From assembly GCA_902517615.1 (NCBI GenBank), contig CABYCY010000009.1, forward strand, positions 1 through 64,000: a stretch of 64,000 nucleotides of DNA, given 5' to 3'. Numbering within the stretch: the first letter of the stretch is position 1; the number at the start of each line of letters is the position of its first letter. The DNA is from an uncultured Pelagibacteraceae bacterium (GTDB lineage Bacteria > Pseudomonadota > Alphaproteobacteria > Pelagibacterales > Pelagibacteraceae). The notes beneath the pieces are model-generated. The model did not search any database. It was not told the DNA's origin and saw only the letters and a program-made list of their open reading frames with translations. Positions 38,160-46,079 of the stretch are shown in pieces. Position numbers and translations under genes: made by a program.

Positions 38160-39023
38160 CTAACTAACTTTTTTTATTCCCTTTTTTGATTTAAAATACT
38201 CTTTTTTAAGTTTTTTTAACCTATCTTTGTCAGCCGAGTTATACAATGGTAAACCAAAGAAATGTCTTTCACTTAAGTCTTTAACATCCTCGAATACAAG
38301 TTTTTGACCTCGTTCGAATTTTAAATAATTTCTATTTTTCAAAAAAATAAAATTATTAGAGCTATTTTTAAATAATTTAGCCTTATACAAATACAACAAA
38401 CTATCTAGATCTTTTACAACATAACTTTGAAGGTTCACGATATCGTAATTTGTAGTGTCTTTTTTAATTGTACTTTTTCTTTTTTTTTTCTTCTTAGTTT
38501 CTATTGATCCACCAAATGGAAGTGCACCAATATTCTTTGCCATCTTCTTTTCTTTAGCATTATAATCATACCATCTACATCGGATTGAAAAATTAAACCT
38601 ATTTAAAGATATACCTGCCTGATCAATTCGTGAAGTAAACATGCCTGTTCTTCCATCTGATCCTATAGACACACTGTTGTTGTAATTATATTTTATAATC
38701 TTACCTTTATCACCCTTAATATCTTGCTGATTAGTATAGTTGATGCCAGCACCTGTCTTTCTAAAATTTAATACACCTTGATTAATACCAGTAATAACAC
38801 TCATTTGACTACTTTCAGAAAGATCGTAAACTAAATTTTCATCCAGATCTATTTTGAGCTTAATTACTTTGCCTGCAAATCTGTCAAATTCAGATTTATC
38901 TAACTTTGCTTTTTTCAGATCTGATTTACCTATAAGACAAAACATATCTAGAACTTCTGAATAAGATGGATTGGTTAAAAAAATATTAAATAAAAATAAT
39001 ATAAAAAGTTTTTTCATAATCAT
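38160..39023 (-). CDS. exported protein of unknown function, partner of the protease gene
   Basis: 287 residues. A signal peptide spans about 1-22 (MIMKKLFILFLFNIFLTNP, cleavage near SYS). The first 150 residues of the precursor form a strand-rich domain with C29 near its start and C149 near its end (FSIRCRWYD). A Lys-rich linker (KKKKKRKST) leads to a helical, basic C-terminal part (about 190-287) without recognisable domain. The start codon overlaps the protease stop as TAATG, so the two are co-translated and probably act together outside the inner membrane. A second in-frame ATG two codons on may be used. I recognise no family. Confidence 0.75.
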   Translation of the reverse strand: MIMKKLFILFLFNIFLTNPSYSEVLDMFCLIGKSDLKKAKLDKSEFDRFAGKVIKLKIDLDENLVYDLSESSQMSVITGINQGVLNFRKTGAGINYTNQQDIKGDKGKIIKYNYNNSVSIGSDGRTGMFTSRIDQAGISLNRFNFSIRCRWYDYNAKEKKMAKNIGALPFGGSIETKKKKKRKSTIKKDTTNYDIVNLQSYVVKDLDSLLYLYKAKLFKNSSNNFIFLKNRNYLKFERGQKLVFEDVKDLSERHFFGLPLYNSADKDRLKKLKKEYFKSKKGIKKVS

Positions 39024-40150
39024 TAATTACAATAAGTATAAACAGTTCCCTCTTCTAAAATTGCTAACAATTTATCATTCTCTTTTATTCCAGCATACAT
39101 TGATTTTTTAGGATTAATCTTATTTGATCTTAAAAATACTTCTGCTGCTGATGATTTTATACCAAAGTTAATCCCTTCTGTTTGGTCTTTAGCTAACCCT
39201 GAGACGGCTATTGCAACTAGATCACCATTTTCATTAATAATAGGCCCACCACTGTTACCTGGATTTATTGGTGCATCAATTTGTATTTCGTTAGAGTTAT
39301 CTTCAAAACCTTTTAGTGAACTGACTATTCCAGATGATATTTTAAGATCATTACTTAAGCCCTTACCAAGTGGATATCCTGCCACATAAACTTTGTTAAG
39401 TTTCTTTGCTTCATCTTTTGAAAAGATAAAAAAAGATTTAGGTTTGAGTTCAGCCTTAAGCAAAGCAAGATCCAGAGTTTTATCTGTTGCTATTAGTTTT
39501 GTATCATAATCTTTATTTTTATAGGAAATTTTAGATAGTGTGCATCCTTCAACTACATGATTATTAGTTAACAAATGACCTTTATTATTAATAAAGAAAG
39601 CTGTACCACTTGAAGCTCCACTGTTTCCATCTTCATTTTGATTTTCTCTATCACATTTTAGAATAGCAAAATTTCTGCCATATACCGACTCTTTAAAATT
39701 ATTTAATATTGTAATTAATTCTTTTCCTGCTGAATTAATTCCCCTATCATAAATTTCTATCGTGTTTTTATCTAAATTTATAAAAATTTCTGTTTCAGTC
39801 TTTATTGAAGCGCCATTAGAAATTTCTTCTTCTTCCATCTTAGCTGTTATTAAATCTTTATCAAAATAAGTGATAAAAAATTCTGCATTGTTAACTCTAC
39901 TTACGCTATCGTTAGAATTGGATGAGTCCAAAGCATCATTGATAGTATTAGTTAAAATGTTTGAATTTACAACTGACCTAAAGACTTTTGCATTATCAAA
40001 ACTTATATAATATTCATTCCTATCTCTTCCTATCTCTTTTTTAGGATTATTATTTTTATCCAATATCAAACAGTTTTTAAATATGATGTCTGCATTACTG
40101 TAATTAAAAATAGATAAAAGTATAAAAATTGAACTTAAAATTATTCTCAT
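39023..40150 (-). CDS. secreted trypsin-like serine protease (S1C/HtrA-like, no PDZ) with an N-terminal two-cysteine domain
   Basis: 375 residues. Signal peptide about 1-20 (cleavage at SNA). Residues 21-170 are a separate strand-rich domain with C27 and C166. From about 175 comes a chymotrypsin-fold protease: H198 in TNNHVVEGC, D227 in KTLDLALLK and S300 in NPGNSGGP, so the triad is complete. No PDZ domain follows; the chain ends shortly after the protease fold, which distinguishes it from DegP/DegQ. It probably works in the periplasm. The N-terminal domain resembles the layout of its partner and of the 125-residue islet protein, and may bind substrate or partner. Confidence 0.85.
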   Translation of the reverse strand: MRIILSSIFILLSIFNYSNADIIFKNCLILDKNNNPKKEIGRDRNEYYISFDNAKVFRSVVNSNILTNTINDALDSSNSNDSVSRVNNAEFFITYFDKDLITAKMEEEEISNGASIKTETEIFINLDKNTIEIYDRGINSAGKELITILNNFKESVYGRNFAILKCDRENQNEDGNSGASSGTAFFINNKGHLLTNNHVVEGCTLSKISYKNKDYDTKLIATDKTLDLALLKAELKPKSFFIFSKDEAKKLNKVYVAGYPLGKGLSNDLKISSGIVSSLKGFEDNSNEIQIDAPINPGNSGGPIINENGDLVAIAVSGLAKDQTEGINFGIKSSAAEVFLRSNKINPKKSMYAGIKENDKLLAILEEGTVYTYCN

Positions 40151-40171
40151 TTAATTAAGCTTATAATATTA

Positions 40172-40201
40172 TCTCTCCATGCTCTAGTCTTGCTCTAGTT
40201 T
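40172..40201 (+). repeat. 30-bp repeat with two tandem 11-bp units, right end of tRNA-Leu islet
   Basis: 28 of 30 bases match 38086-38115. The units are ATGCTCTAGTC and TTGCTCTAGTT. It lies just upstream of the protease gene start and could also affect its promoter. Confidence 0.75.
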
Positions 40202-40280
40202 GAGCAAATTAATTAAGCCTTATTCTCTAACATTAGTAGAAAGCTAATTTAAAGTAATGAGATTTTATAGGATGTTTTAG

Positions 40281-40320
40281 ACTTCCTTGGACTACTATAG
40301 ACTGACTTTAACTTCTATCC
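40281..40320 (+). repeat. four degenerate 10-bp repeats next to the tRNA-Leu copy
   Basis: ACTTCCTTGG, ACTACTATAG, ACTGACTTTA and ACTTCTATCC follow in register, all beginning with ACT. They abut the tRNA-Leu remnant. No counterpart is visible beside the intact tRNA-Leu. They could be further recombinase-binding units; the similarity is weak. Confidence 0.35.
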
Positions 40321-40437
40321 CTCGGCTTTTAAGTCCTTTGTGTCTACCAATTTCACCACGAGGGCATTAATGAATTTCATGAGTATTTATGCTAATATTT
40401 ATAAATGAACAAGTCTAATAATTAAAATTTTTTTAAT
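40319..40437 (-). pseudogene. tRNA-Leu remnant (5' half plus promoter, possibly an acceptor fragment)
   Basis: 40327-40437 is the 111-bp copy of the tRNA-Leu 5' half and upstream region. Directly next to it, 40319-40326 reads CCCTCGGC, the same 8 bases that lie at the tRNA-Leu 3' end (37931-37938). If not chance, this is a whole tRNA-Leu copy that has lost 34 bp (variable and T arms). It cannot fold into a tRNA. The region 40151-40436 contains no coding gene. Confidence 0.75.
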
Positions 40438-40841
40438 CAAGACCCTTGTAAACCTTTCTTAAGATATTTTTCATTTAAATTACAATCTTTATAACCTCTC
40501 TTAACAATATTTAAGTATCTTTCAGTTGGAAACTTAAATGGTGATTTATTAACCATTGTATAAGTCATAACTTTTTTTCCATAATAATTAAAAAAATATT
40601 TTTTATATAAAATAGGAAAATCCTCGTAAACATCTAATTTTTTTTCATCACTTTTTGATATTTCGAATAAACCTCCTGGAACTATTGAGTTTCTTTTTGG
40701 CTCAATATCTGCAGCTCTATATTTGCTTCTAAAAGTTAATCTAAAGTCTTTTAAATTTATTTTTTTAAGAAAAATACTATCCTTGCATCTTCTTTTCATT
40801 TGAAAATGATGAAGATTACTGCCGTAAGCAAAATATAACAT
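40437..40841 (-). CDS. gamma-glutamylcyclotransferase-like (GGCT/AIG2) protein
   Basis: 134 residues. The start MLYFAYGSNLHHFQM holds the YGSNL motif that binds the gamma-glutamyl group, and LDVYEDFP provides the conserved Glu of the family around residue 80. GGCT-like enzymes release 5-oxoproline from gamma-glutamyl compounds; the true substrate here cannot be told. Its stop codon overlaps the last bases of the tRNA-Leu repeat copy, so the islet boundary reaches up to this gene. The start overlaps the stop of the CinA-like gene (TAATG). Confidence 0.82.
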   Translation of the reverse strand: MLYFAYGSNLHHFQMKRRCKDSIFLKKINLKDFRLTFRSKYRAADIEPKRNSIVPGGLFEISKSDEKKLDVYEDFPILYKKYFFNYYGKKVMTYTMVNKSPFKFPTERYLNIVKRGYKDCNLNEKYLKKGLQGS

Positions 40842-41590
40842 TAACGATCTACTACTTCTATTTTTTTCTCATTAACAAATTTTAAAATTTGAGAATTACA
40901 ATTATCAATTTTATTTTGATTTTCAGATCTAATGACTATTGAAACCCCTAATTTTCCTGCATGAAAAAATGGGTAACTACCAATTTCTACATCCATATTA
41001 TCATTTTGAACCTTGGTTAGCGAATTCGCTATTTCACTTTCAACTGTTCTTAAACTTATAGTAAGACTTTTTATTGGTTCTCCTCCAACAATTTTGTTTG
41101 TTAAACCACCTAACATTGATTTTAAAATTGAAGGGACCCCTGGCAAAGAAAAAACATTCTCAACATTAAATCCTGGAGCACCACTCGTTGGATTTAAAAT
41201 TAATTTTGCGTTCTCTGGCATCCATGCCATTTTTTGTCTACCTTCATTAAATTTACCTGGGTCGTAATAAGATTCTAAAATTTTAAATGCTTCTTTATGA
41301 GCCTCATATTTAATCCCAAAAGCCTTTGAAACAGATTGAGCAGTAATATCGTCATGCGTAGGGCCTATACCTCCAGTTGTAAATACATAATCATATGTTG
41401 ACCTAAGAAAATTTAATGTTTCTATAATTGCTTGTTCAACATCAGGAATTACTCTAACCTCAGCAACACTTACCCCTATTGAATTTAACCAAGTGGCTAT
41501 AGTAGAGGTATTTGTATCTTGGGTTCTGCCAGACAAAATTTCATTACCTATTATTAAAATTGAGGCATTAACTTTTGCTTTTTTTTCCAT
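40841..41590 (-). CDS. CinA N-terminal (MoaB/Mog-like) domain protein
   Basis: 249 residues. IIGNEILSGRTQDTNTSTIA and VFTTGGIGPTHDDITAQSV are the molybdopterin-binding-like motifs of the CinA/COF N-terminal domain (about 8-175). The C-terminal nicotinamide-nucleotide deamidase part of full CinA is absent, which is common for alphaproteobacterial members of this length. In related proteins the domain acts as an ADP-ribose pyrophosphatase, but the role of the single-domain form is unclear. It is divergent from sfsA across 20 bp and co-translated with the GGCT-like gene. Confidence 0.85.
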   Translation of the reverse strand: MEKKAKVNASILIIGNEILSGRTQDTNTSTIATWLNSIGVSVAEVRVIPDVEQAIIETLNFLRSTYDYVFTTGGIGPTHDDITAQSVSKAFGIKYEAHKEAFKILESYYDPGKFNEGRQKMAWMPENAKLILNPTSGAPGFNVENVFSLPGVPSILKSMLGGLTNKIVGGEPIKSLTISLRTVESEIANSLTKVQNDNMDVEIGSYPFFHAGKLGVSIVIRSENQNKIDNCNSQILKFVNEKKIEVVDR

Positions 41591-41610
41591 ATGAAATATA
41601 TAATTTAGTA

Positions 41611-42309
41611 ATGGAATTTACCAAGTCTTTAGTAAAAGGCAAACTAATCAAACGTTACAAAAGGTTCTTTACCGACGTTAAACTAACAAAAGAAATTGTC
41701 ACAGCTCACTGTCCTAATACTGGATCAATGAAAGGGTTATTAGATGAGGGTAATGAAGTTTATTTACTTCCTAATAATGATCCAAAAAGAAAGCTTAAAT
41801 ATGGATTGGAAATTATTAAATCTAGAAAAAATTTAGTTGGTGTAAATACTCATATGGCCAACAGAATTGTTGAGCATGGTCTTAAAAATAATCTTATTAA
41901 CGAACTTAAAAATAATGATAGTATAAAACCAGAAGTTTTTTTTAATAAAGAGACAAGATTTGATTTTTTATTAGATAAAAATAATCAAAAAACCTTTGTT
42001 GAGGTTAAAAATGTTACATTATTCAGAAATAAAGATATCGCTGAGTTTCCAGATGCGCCAACAGCAAGAGGAATTAAGCATTTATTAACCCTTATTGATG
42101 CCATAAAAAAAAGTTATAAAGCATACTTAATATTTTTAGTTCAAATTCAAAATATGAAATATTTTAAGATAGCTAAGGATATAGACGAAGAATATTATAA
42201 AAATTATTTAATAGCTAAAAAAGCTGGGGTAAATTTTTTGGCATATAAGTGTAATATAAGTTCTAAGAAAATTTTTATAGATAAAAAGCTTAAGATTATT
42301 GATGACTGA
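41611..42309 (+). CDS. sfsA: SfsA family protein
   Basis: 232 residues from the ATG at 41611 (MEFTKSLVKGKLIKRYKRF). An upstream in-frame ATG at 41575 lies within the divergent CinA-like gene and is rejected. CPNTGSMKGLLDEGNEVYL and FVEVKNVTLFRNKDIAEFPD are SfsA signatures; the latter (E, K) resembles a PD-(D/E)XK nuclease centre. SfsA was named for sugar fermentation stimulation; its molecular role is not settled. It is followed by map with an 8-bp overlap and starts the plus-strand run to 48836. Confidence 0.92.
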   Translation: MEFTKSLVKGKLIKRYKRFFTDVKLTKEIVTAHCPNTGSMKGLLDEGNEVYLLPNNDPKRKLKYGLEIIKSRKNLVGVNTHMANRIVEHGLKNNLINELKNNDSIKPEVFFNKETRFDFLLDKNNQKTFVEVKNVTLFRNKDIAEFPDAPTARGIKHLLTLIDAIKKSYKAYLIFLVQIQNMKYFKIAKDIDEEYYKNYLIAKKAGVNFLAYKCNISSKKIFIDKKLKIIDD

Positions 42310-43072
42310 TTACAAAGAAAAATTTGAAAAAATGAGAGTTGCTGGAAATCTAGCTGCAAGAACTTTGGATATGTTGACTGAAAATATTAAAGAAGGTGTT
42401 TCTACTGATTATATCGATAAGCTAGGATATGAATTTATAAGAGATAACGGCGGCTACTCTGCCCCACTATATTATAGGGGATTTACAAAATCTTTATGTA
42501 CATCTTTAAATCATGTTGTGTGTCATGGAATACCATCTGATAGAATTTTACATGATGGTGATGCAGTAAATGTAGATGTCACTGCAATTGTCGATGAACA
42601 TTATGGGGACACAAGTAGAATGTTTTGTATTGGAAGAACTCCTGTAAAGTTAAACAATCTTATTGACGCTACCTACGAATCTATGATGAGAGCAATAAAA
42701 ATTTTAAAACCTGGAACTAAATTAGGCGATATTGGTTATCAAATTCAATCTTTTGTAGAAGATAAGGGTTTTTCTGTTGTTAGAGATTTTTGTGGTCATG
42801 GAATAAGCACAACATTTCATGAAGCGCCAAATATTTTACACTATGGCAAGAAGAATACTGGTATGGAATTAAAATCTGGCATGACATTTACTATAGAGCC
42901 AATGATTAATGTGGGTAAATATGATGTTAAAATGTTAAATGATGGTTGGACAGCCGTTACAAAAGACAAATCTTTATCTGCACAATTTGAACATACAATA
43001 GGAATTACTGAAAATGGTTATGAAATCTTTACAGAATCTGCTAAAGGTTATTTAAAGCCTCCATACTTATAA
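42302..43072 (+). CDS. map: methionine aminopeptidase, type I
   Basis: 256 residues from the ATG at 42302; a TTG one codon earlier is also open. The metal ligands of the family are present: Asp in VNVDVTAIVDEHYGDTSRMF (two aspartates), His in CGHGIS, Glu in TIEPMIN and Glu in QFEHTI. LNHVVCHGIP is the substrate-side histidine motif. The enzyme removes the initiator methionine. It overlaps sfsA by 8 bp and ends 3 bp before purB. Confidence 0.96.
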   Translation: MTDYKEKFEKMRVAGNLAARTLDMLTENIKEGVSTDYIDKLGYEFIRDNGGYSAPLYYRGFTKSLCTSLNHVVCHGIPSDRILHDGDAVNVDVTAIVDEHYGDTSRMFCIGRTPVKLNNLIDATYESMMRAIKILKPGTKLGDIGYQIQSFVEDKGFSVVRDFCGHGISTTFHEAPNILHYGKKNTGMELKSGMTFTIEPMINVGKYDVKMLNDGWTAVTKDKSLSAQFEHTIGITENGYEIFTESAKGYLKPPYL

Positions 43073-43075
43073 TTA

Positions 43076-44368
43076 ATGATTAAAAGATACTCGCGAAAAG
43101 AATTAACCGATATTTGGTCAGAAGAAAATAAATACAAAATCTGGCTTGATGTTGAAGTTGCATCTGCTGAGGCAATGGAAAAACTTGGTCAAATCCCAAG
43201 AGGAGTTGCTTCAGTTGTGAAAAAAAAAGCTAGAATTAATGTAAGTAGAATTCATAAAATAGAGGCTGATGTTAAGCATGATGTAATAGCATTTCTTACA
43301 TCTGTAACAGAAAGAGCTGGTATTAAAGCAAGATACCTTCACCAAGGGATGACTTCATCAGATGTTTTAGATACGAGTTTTAATATCCAATTAGTTCAAT
43401 CAGGTAAAATTATTTTAAAAGATATTGATCAAATCTTGAAAGTTATAAAAAGACAGGCTAAAAAATATAAATTTACGCCATGCATGGGTAGAAGTCATGG
43501 TATACATGCTGAACCCATTACTTTTGGTTTAAAATTAGCTTCATTTTATGAAGAATTTAAAAGAAATAGAAAAAGACTGAAAGATGCTATTGATGAGGTA
43601 TCAACTTGTGCAATTTCAGGTGCTGTTGGTACATTCGCTAACATTAATCCAAATGTTGAAAAATATGTTGCCAAAAAATTAAGTCTAAAAGTTGAGCCAA
43701 TTTCTACACAAGTAATTCCAAGAGACAGACATGCATTTTATTTTTCTGTACTTGGAATTATTGCAGGATCAATTGAAAGAGTAGCAATAGAAATTAGACA
43801 CTTACAAAGAACTGAGGTTTATGAGCTCCAAGAATATTTTTCAAAAAAACAAAAAGGTTCTTCAGCAATGCCTCATAAAAAAAATCCAATCTTAAGTGAA
43901 AATCTGACTGGATTAGCTAGAATGGTTAGAAGTGCTGTAATACCAGCTCTTGAAAATATAGCTCTTTGGCATGAAAGAGACATCTCTCACTCAAGTGTGG
44001 AAAGAAATATTGGGCCTGATGCTAATATAACAACAGATTTTGCATTAGTTAGACTTACAAATATTTTAGATAACATGATTGTTTATCCAAAGAAAATGAT
44101 TGAAAATTTAAATTTGACTAAAGGTTTAATTTTTTCACAAGAGGTTATGTTAGAGCTAACTAAATCAGGTTTAAGTAGAGAAAAATCTTATAAAATGGTT
44201 CAATCTTATGCAAAGAAATGTTTTACCGAAAATTTAAATTTAATTGATGTGATTTTAAATGATAAACAGATAATGAGTAAAATCACACCAAAAAAACTAA
44301 AATCTATATTTAATTACTCTAAACACTTTAAAAATGTAAATTTTATCTTTAGGAGAGTTTTCAAATAA
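43076..44368 (+). CDS. purB: adenylosuccinate lyase
   Basis: 430 residues, the usual length of the shorter PurB type. The fumarase/aspartase superfamily signature is GSSAMPHKKNP, containing the catalytic loop serine; QGMTSSDVLDT and GRSHGIHAEP are the other two active-site regions. It splits SAICAR and adenylosuccinate, acting twice in purine synthesis. Its last base is the first of the purC start codon (TAATG). Together with purCSQL it forms a purine operon. Confidence 0.96.
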   Translation: MIKRYSRKELTDIWSEENKYKIWLDVEVASAEAMEKLGQIPRGVASVVKKKARINVSRIHKIEADVKHDVIAFLTSVTERAGIKARYLHQGMTSSDVLDTSFNIQLVQSGKIILKDIDQILKVIKRQAKKYKFTPCMGRSHGIHAEPITFGLKLASFYEEFKRNRKRLKDAIDEVSTCAISGAVGTFANINPNVEKYVAKKLSLKVEPISTQVIPRDRHAFYFSVLGIIAGSIERVAIEIRHLQRTEVYELQEYFSKKQKGSSAMPHKKNPILSENLTGLARMVRSAVIPALENIALWHERDISHSSVERNIGPDANITTDFALVRLTNILDNMIVYPKKMIENLNLTKGLIFSQEVMLELTKSGLSREKSYKMVQSYAKKCFTENLNLIDVILNDKQIMSKITPKKLKSIFNYSKHFKNVNFIFRRVFK

Positions 44369-45153
44369 TGAAAAAAGGTAAAAAAATATACGAAGGAAAA
44401 GCTAAAATCATTTATGCAACAAATGACAAAAATTTAGTTATCCAATATTTTAAAGATGATGCAACTGCATTTAATAATCAAAAAAAAACTACTATTGAAG
44501 GTAAAGGTGTTTTAAATAATCGAATATCTGAACATATACTTTCTAATTTGTCTGAAATTGGTATTAAAAATCATTTAGTAAAAAGAATAAACATGAGAGA
44601 ACAGCTTGTTAAACTCGTAGAGATAATACCTATAGAATTTATTATAAGAAATATTGCAACTGGATCATTAACCAAAAGACTAGGTATTGAAGATGGAACA
44701 GTTCTTGACCGACCTTTAATAGAATATTGCCTTAAAGATGATAAGCTTGGAGATCCGATAATTAGTCGTGAACATATTTTAACTTTTAATTGGCTCAATG
44801 TTATGCAGCTTGATTGGATTGATGAAAATCTATCAAGACTAAATGATTTTCTTCTAGGTATGTTTAGAGGTGTGGGTATAAAATTGGTAGATTTTAAAGT
44901 TGAGTTTGGTTTTACAAATGAAAGTGGAAAAACTGAAATAATACTAGCTGATGAAATAAGCCCTGATACATGTAGGTTATGGGATTCTGTTACAGACAAA
45001 AAACTTGATAAAGATAGATTTAGAAAAGATCTGGGAGATCTTATTCCAGCATACACAGATGTTGCTAAAAGATTAGGAATTCTTCATGAACAATCAAATG
45101 TTACTGCAGTTAATGTAACAAAACTATCTTCAGTTAAAAATAAAAGAAAATGA
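44368..45153 (+). CDS. purC: phosphoribosylaminoimidazole-succinocarboxamide synthase
   Basis: 261 residues, about 25 more than E. coli PurC, with the excess at the C-terminus. KKIYEGKAKIIYATND is the SAICAR-synthase start; VDFKVEFGF and LADEISPDTCRLWD are the nucleotide- and substrate-binding motifs. It joins CAIR and aspartate. The end overlaps purS by 4 bp. Confidence 0.96.
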   Translation: MKKGKKIYEGKAKIIYATNDKNLVIQYFKDDATAFNNQKKTTIEGKGVLNNRISEHILSNLSEIGIKNHLVKRINMREQLVKLVEIIPIEFIIRNIATGSLTKRLGIEDGTVLDRPLIEYCLKDDKLGDPIISREHILTFNWLNVMQLDWIDENLSRLNDFLLGMFRGVGIKLVDFKVEFGFTNESGKTEIILADEISPDTCRLWDSVTDKKLDKDRFRKDLGDLIPAYTDVAKRLGILHEQSNVTAVNVTKLSSVKNKRK

Positions 45154-45392
45154 AAATTTCAGTAATTATTACACTTAAAAAAGATGTTCTTGACCCTCAA
45201 GGGAAAGTTATTCATCAAGCATTAGATGGAATGGGTTTCGGCAATGTAAATGAAGTTAGACAAGGAAAATATTTTGAAATAAATATTAAAGAAAGTGATC
45301 CAAAAAAAGCTAAGGATAAAGTTGAAGAAATGTGTAAAAAACTTTTAGCTAATCTTGTTATTGAAAATTATAAAATTATTGATGCACAATAA
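45150..45392 (+). CDS. purS: phosphoribosylformylglycinamidine synthase, PurS subunit
   Basis: 80 residues, the normal PurS size. KISVIITLKKDVLDPQGKVI and VNEVRQGKYFEI match the family. PurS bridges PurQ and the small-type PurL and helps channel ammonia. Its place between purC and purQ and the lack of a fused synthase confirm the three-protein FGAM synthetase. A 4-bp overlap with purC and a 3-bp gap to purQ. Confidence 0.94.
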   Translation: MKISVIITLKKDVLDPQGKVIHQALDGMGFGNVNEVRQGKYFEINIKESDPKKAKDKVEEMCKKLLANLVIENYKIIDAQ

Positions 45393-45395
45393 TTA

Positions 45396-46079
45396 ATGAA
45401 ATCATCAGTAATTACATTTCCCGGCTCAAATTGTGATAGAGACATGGATGTTGCTCTAAAAAAATTTGGTTTTAAAAACAAAATGGTTTGGCATAATGAT
45501 GCAGAACTTCCCAAAAGTGATTTAGTGGTTCTGCCTGGTGGTTTTTCTTATGGGGATTATTTGAGATGTGGAAGTATGGCTTCAAAATCAAAAATAATGA
45601 AATCTGTAATCAATTTTGCAAAATCTGGTGGAAAGGTAATGGGAATTTGTAATGGATTTCAAATTTTAGTTGAAACTGGTTTAGTTCCTGGCGTGTTATT
45701 AAGAAACAAATACTTAGAATTTATTTGTAAAAATGTATTTATTAAAATTAAAAATAAAAAAAATATTTTTTTTAAAAATATAGATAGAGATGTTTTAGAG
45801 TTACATATTGCTCACAATGAAGGAAACTATTTCTGCACTAATGATCAATTGAAAGAAATTGAATATAATGATCAAGTTGCAATAAATTACTGCAATAAAG
45901 ATGGTAAAATAGAAGAAAAATTTAATCCTAACGGATCTATTAAAAATATTGCTGGTATTTTTAATAAAGAAAAAAATATTTTAGGGATGATGCCTCATCC
46001 AGAAAGAATGATTGATCCATCATTGTCGGGTGAAGATGGGTCTCTTTTTTTCAATAATTTAATTAATAATCTAAAATGA
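45396..46079 (+). CDS. purQ: phosphoribosylformylglycinamidine synthase, glutaminase subunit
   Basis: 227 residues. Class I glutamine amidotransferase: nucleophile C85 in GICNGFQIL, and the His/Glu pair in MMPHPER near the C-terminus. [15 protein letters not shown] is the PurQ-specific segment. It hydrolyses glutamine and passes ammonia to PurL. The stop overlaps the purL start by 4 bp. Confidence 0.96.
   Translation: MKSSVITFPGSNCDRDMDVALKKFGFKNKMVWHNDAELPKSDLVVLPGGFSYGDYLRCGSMASKSKIMKSVINFAKSGGKVMGICNGFQILVETGLVPGVLLRNKYLEFICKNVFIKIKNKKNIFFKNIDRDVLELHIAHNEGNYFCTNDQLKEIEYNDQVAINYCNKDGKIEEKFNPNGSIKNIAGIFNKEKNILGMMPHPERMIDPSLSGEDGSLFFNNLINNLK

Larger units (their letters stand above)
38012..40437. 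mobile_element. tRNA-Leu-anchored islet (about 2.4 kb, no integrase)
   Basis: The block is bounded by tRNA-Leu and a 111-bp direct copy of its 5' half plus promoter. Such a boundary at the anticodon loop is expected if an element integrated there, supplied a fresh 5' half and promoter, and displaced the old one. The cargo is two overlapping minus-strand genes, a secreted serine protease and an exported partner. Tandem 11-bp repeats lie inside both ends (38094-38115, 40180-40201). An unequal tandem duplication is the alternative explanation. The high identity of the repeats points to a recent event. Confidence 0.65.

Noticed and set aside
34463-40436. Integrase, transposase or toxin-antitoxin pair in the islets
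   Set aside because: Read in both strands, no frame shows the Arg-His-Arg-Tyr pattern of tyrosine integrases, a DDE or serine recombinase motif, or a recognised toxin-antitoxin family.
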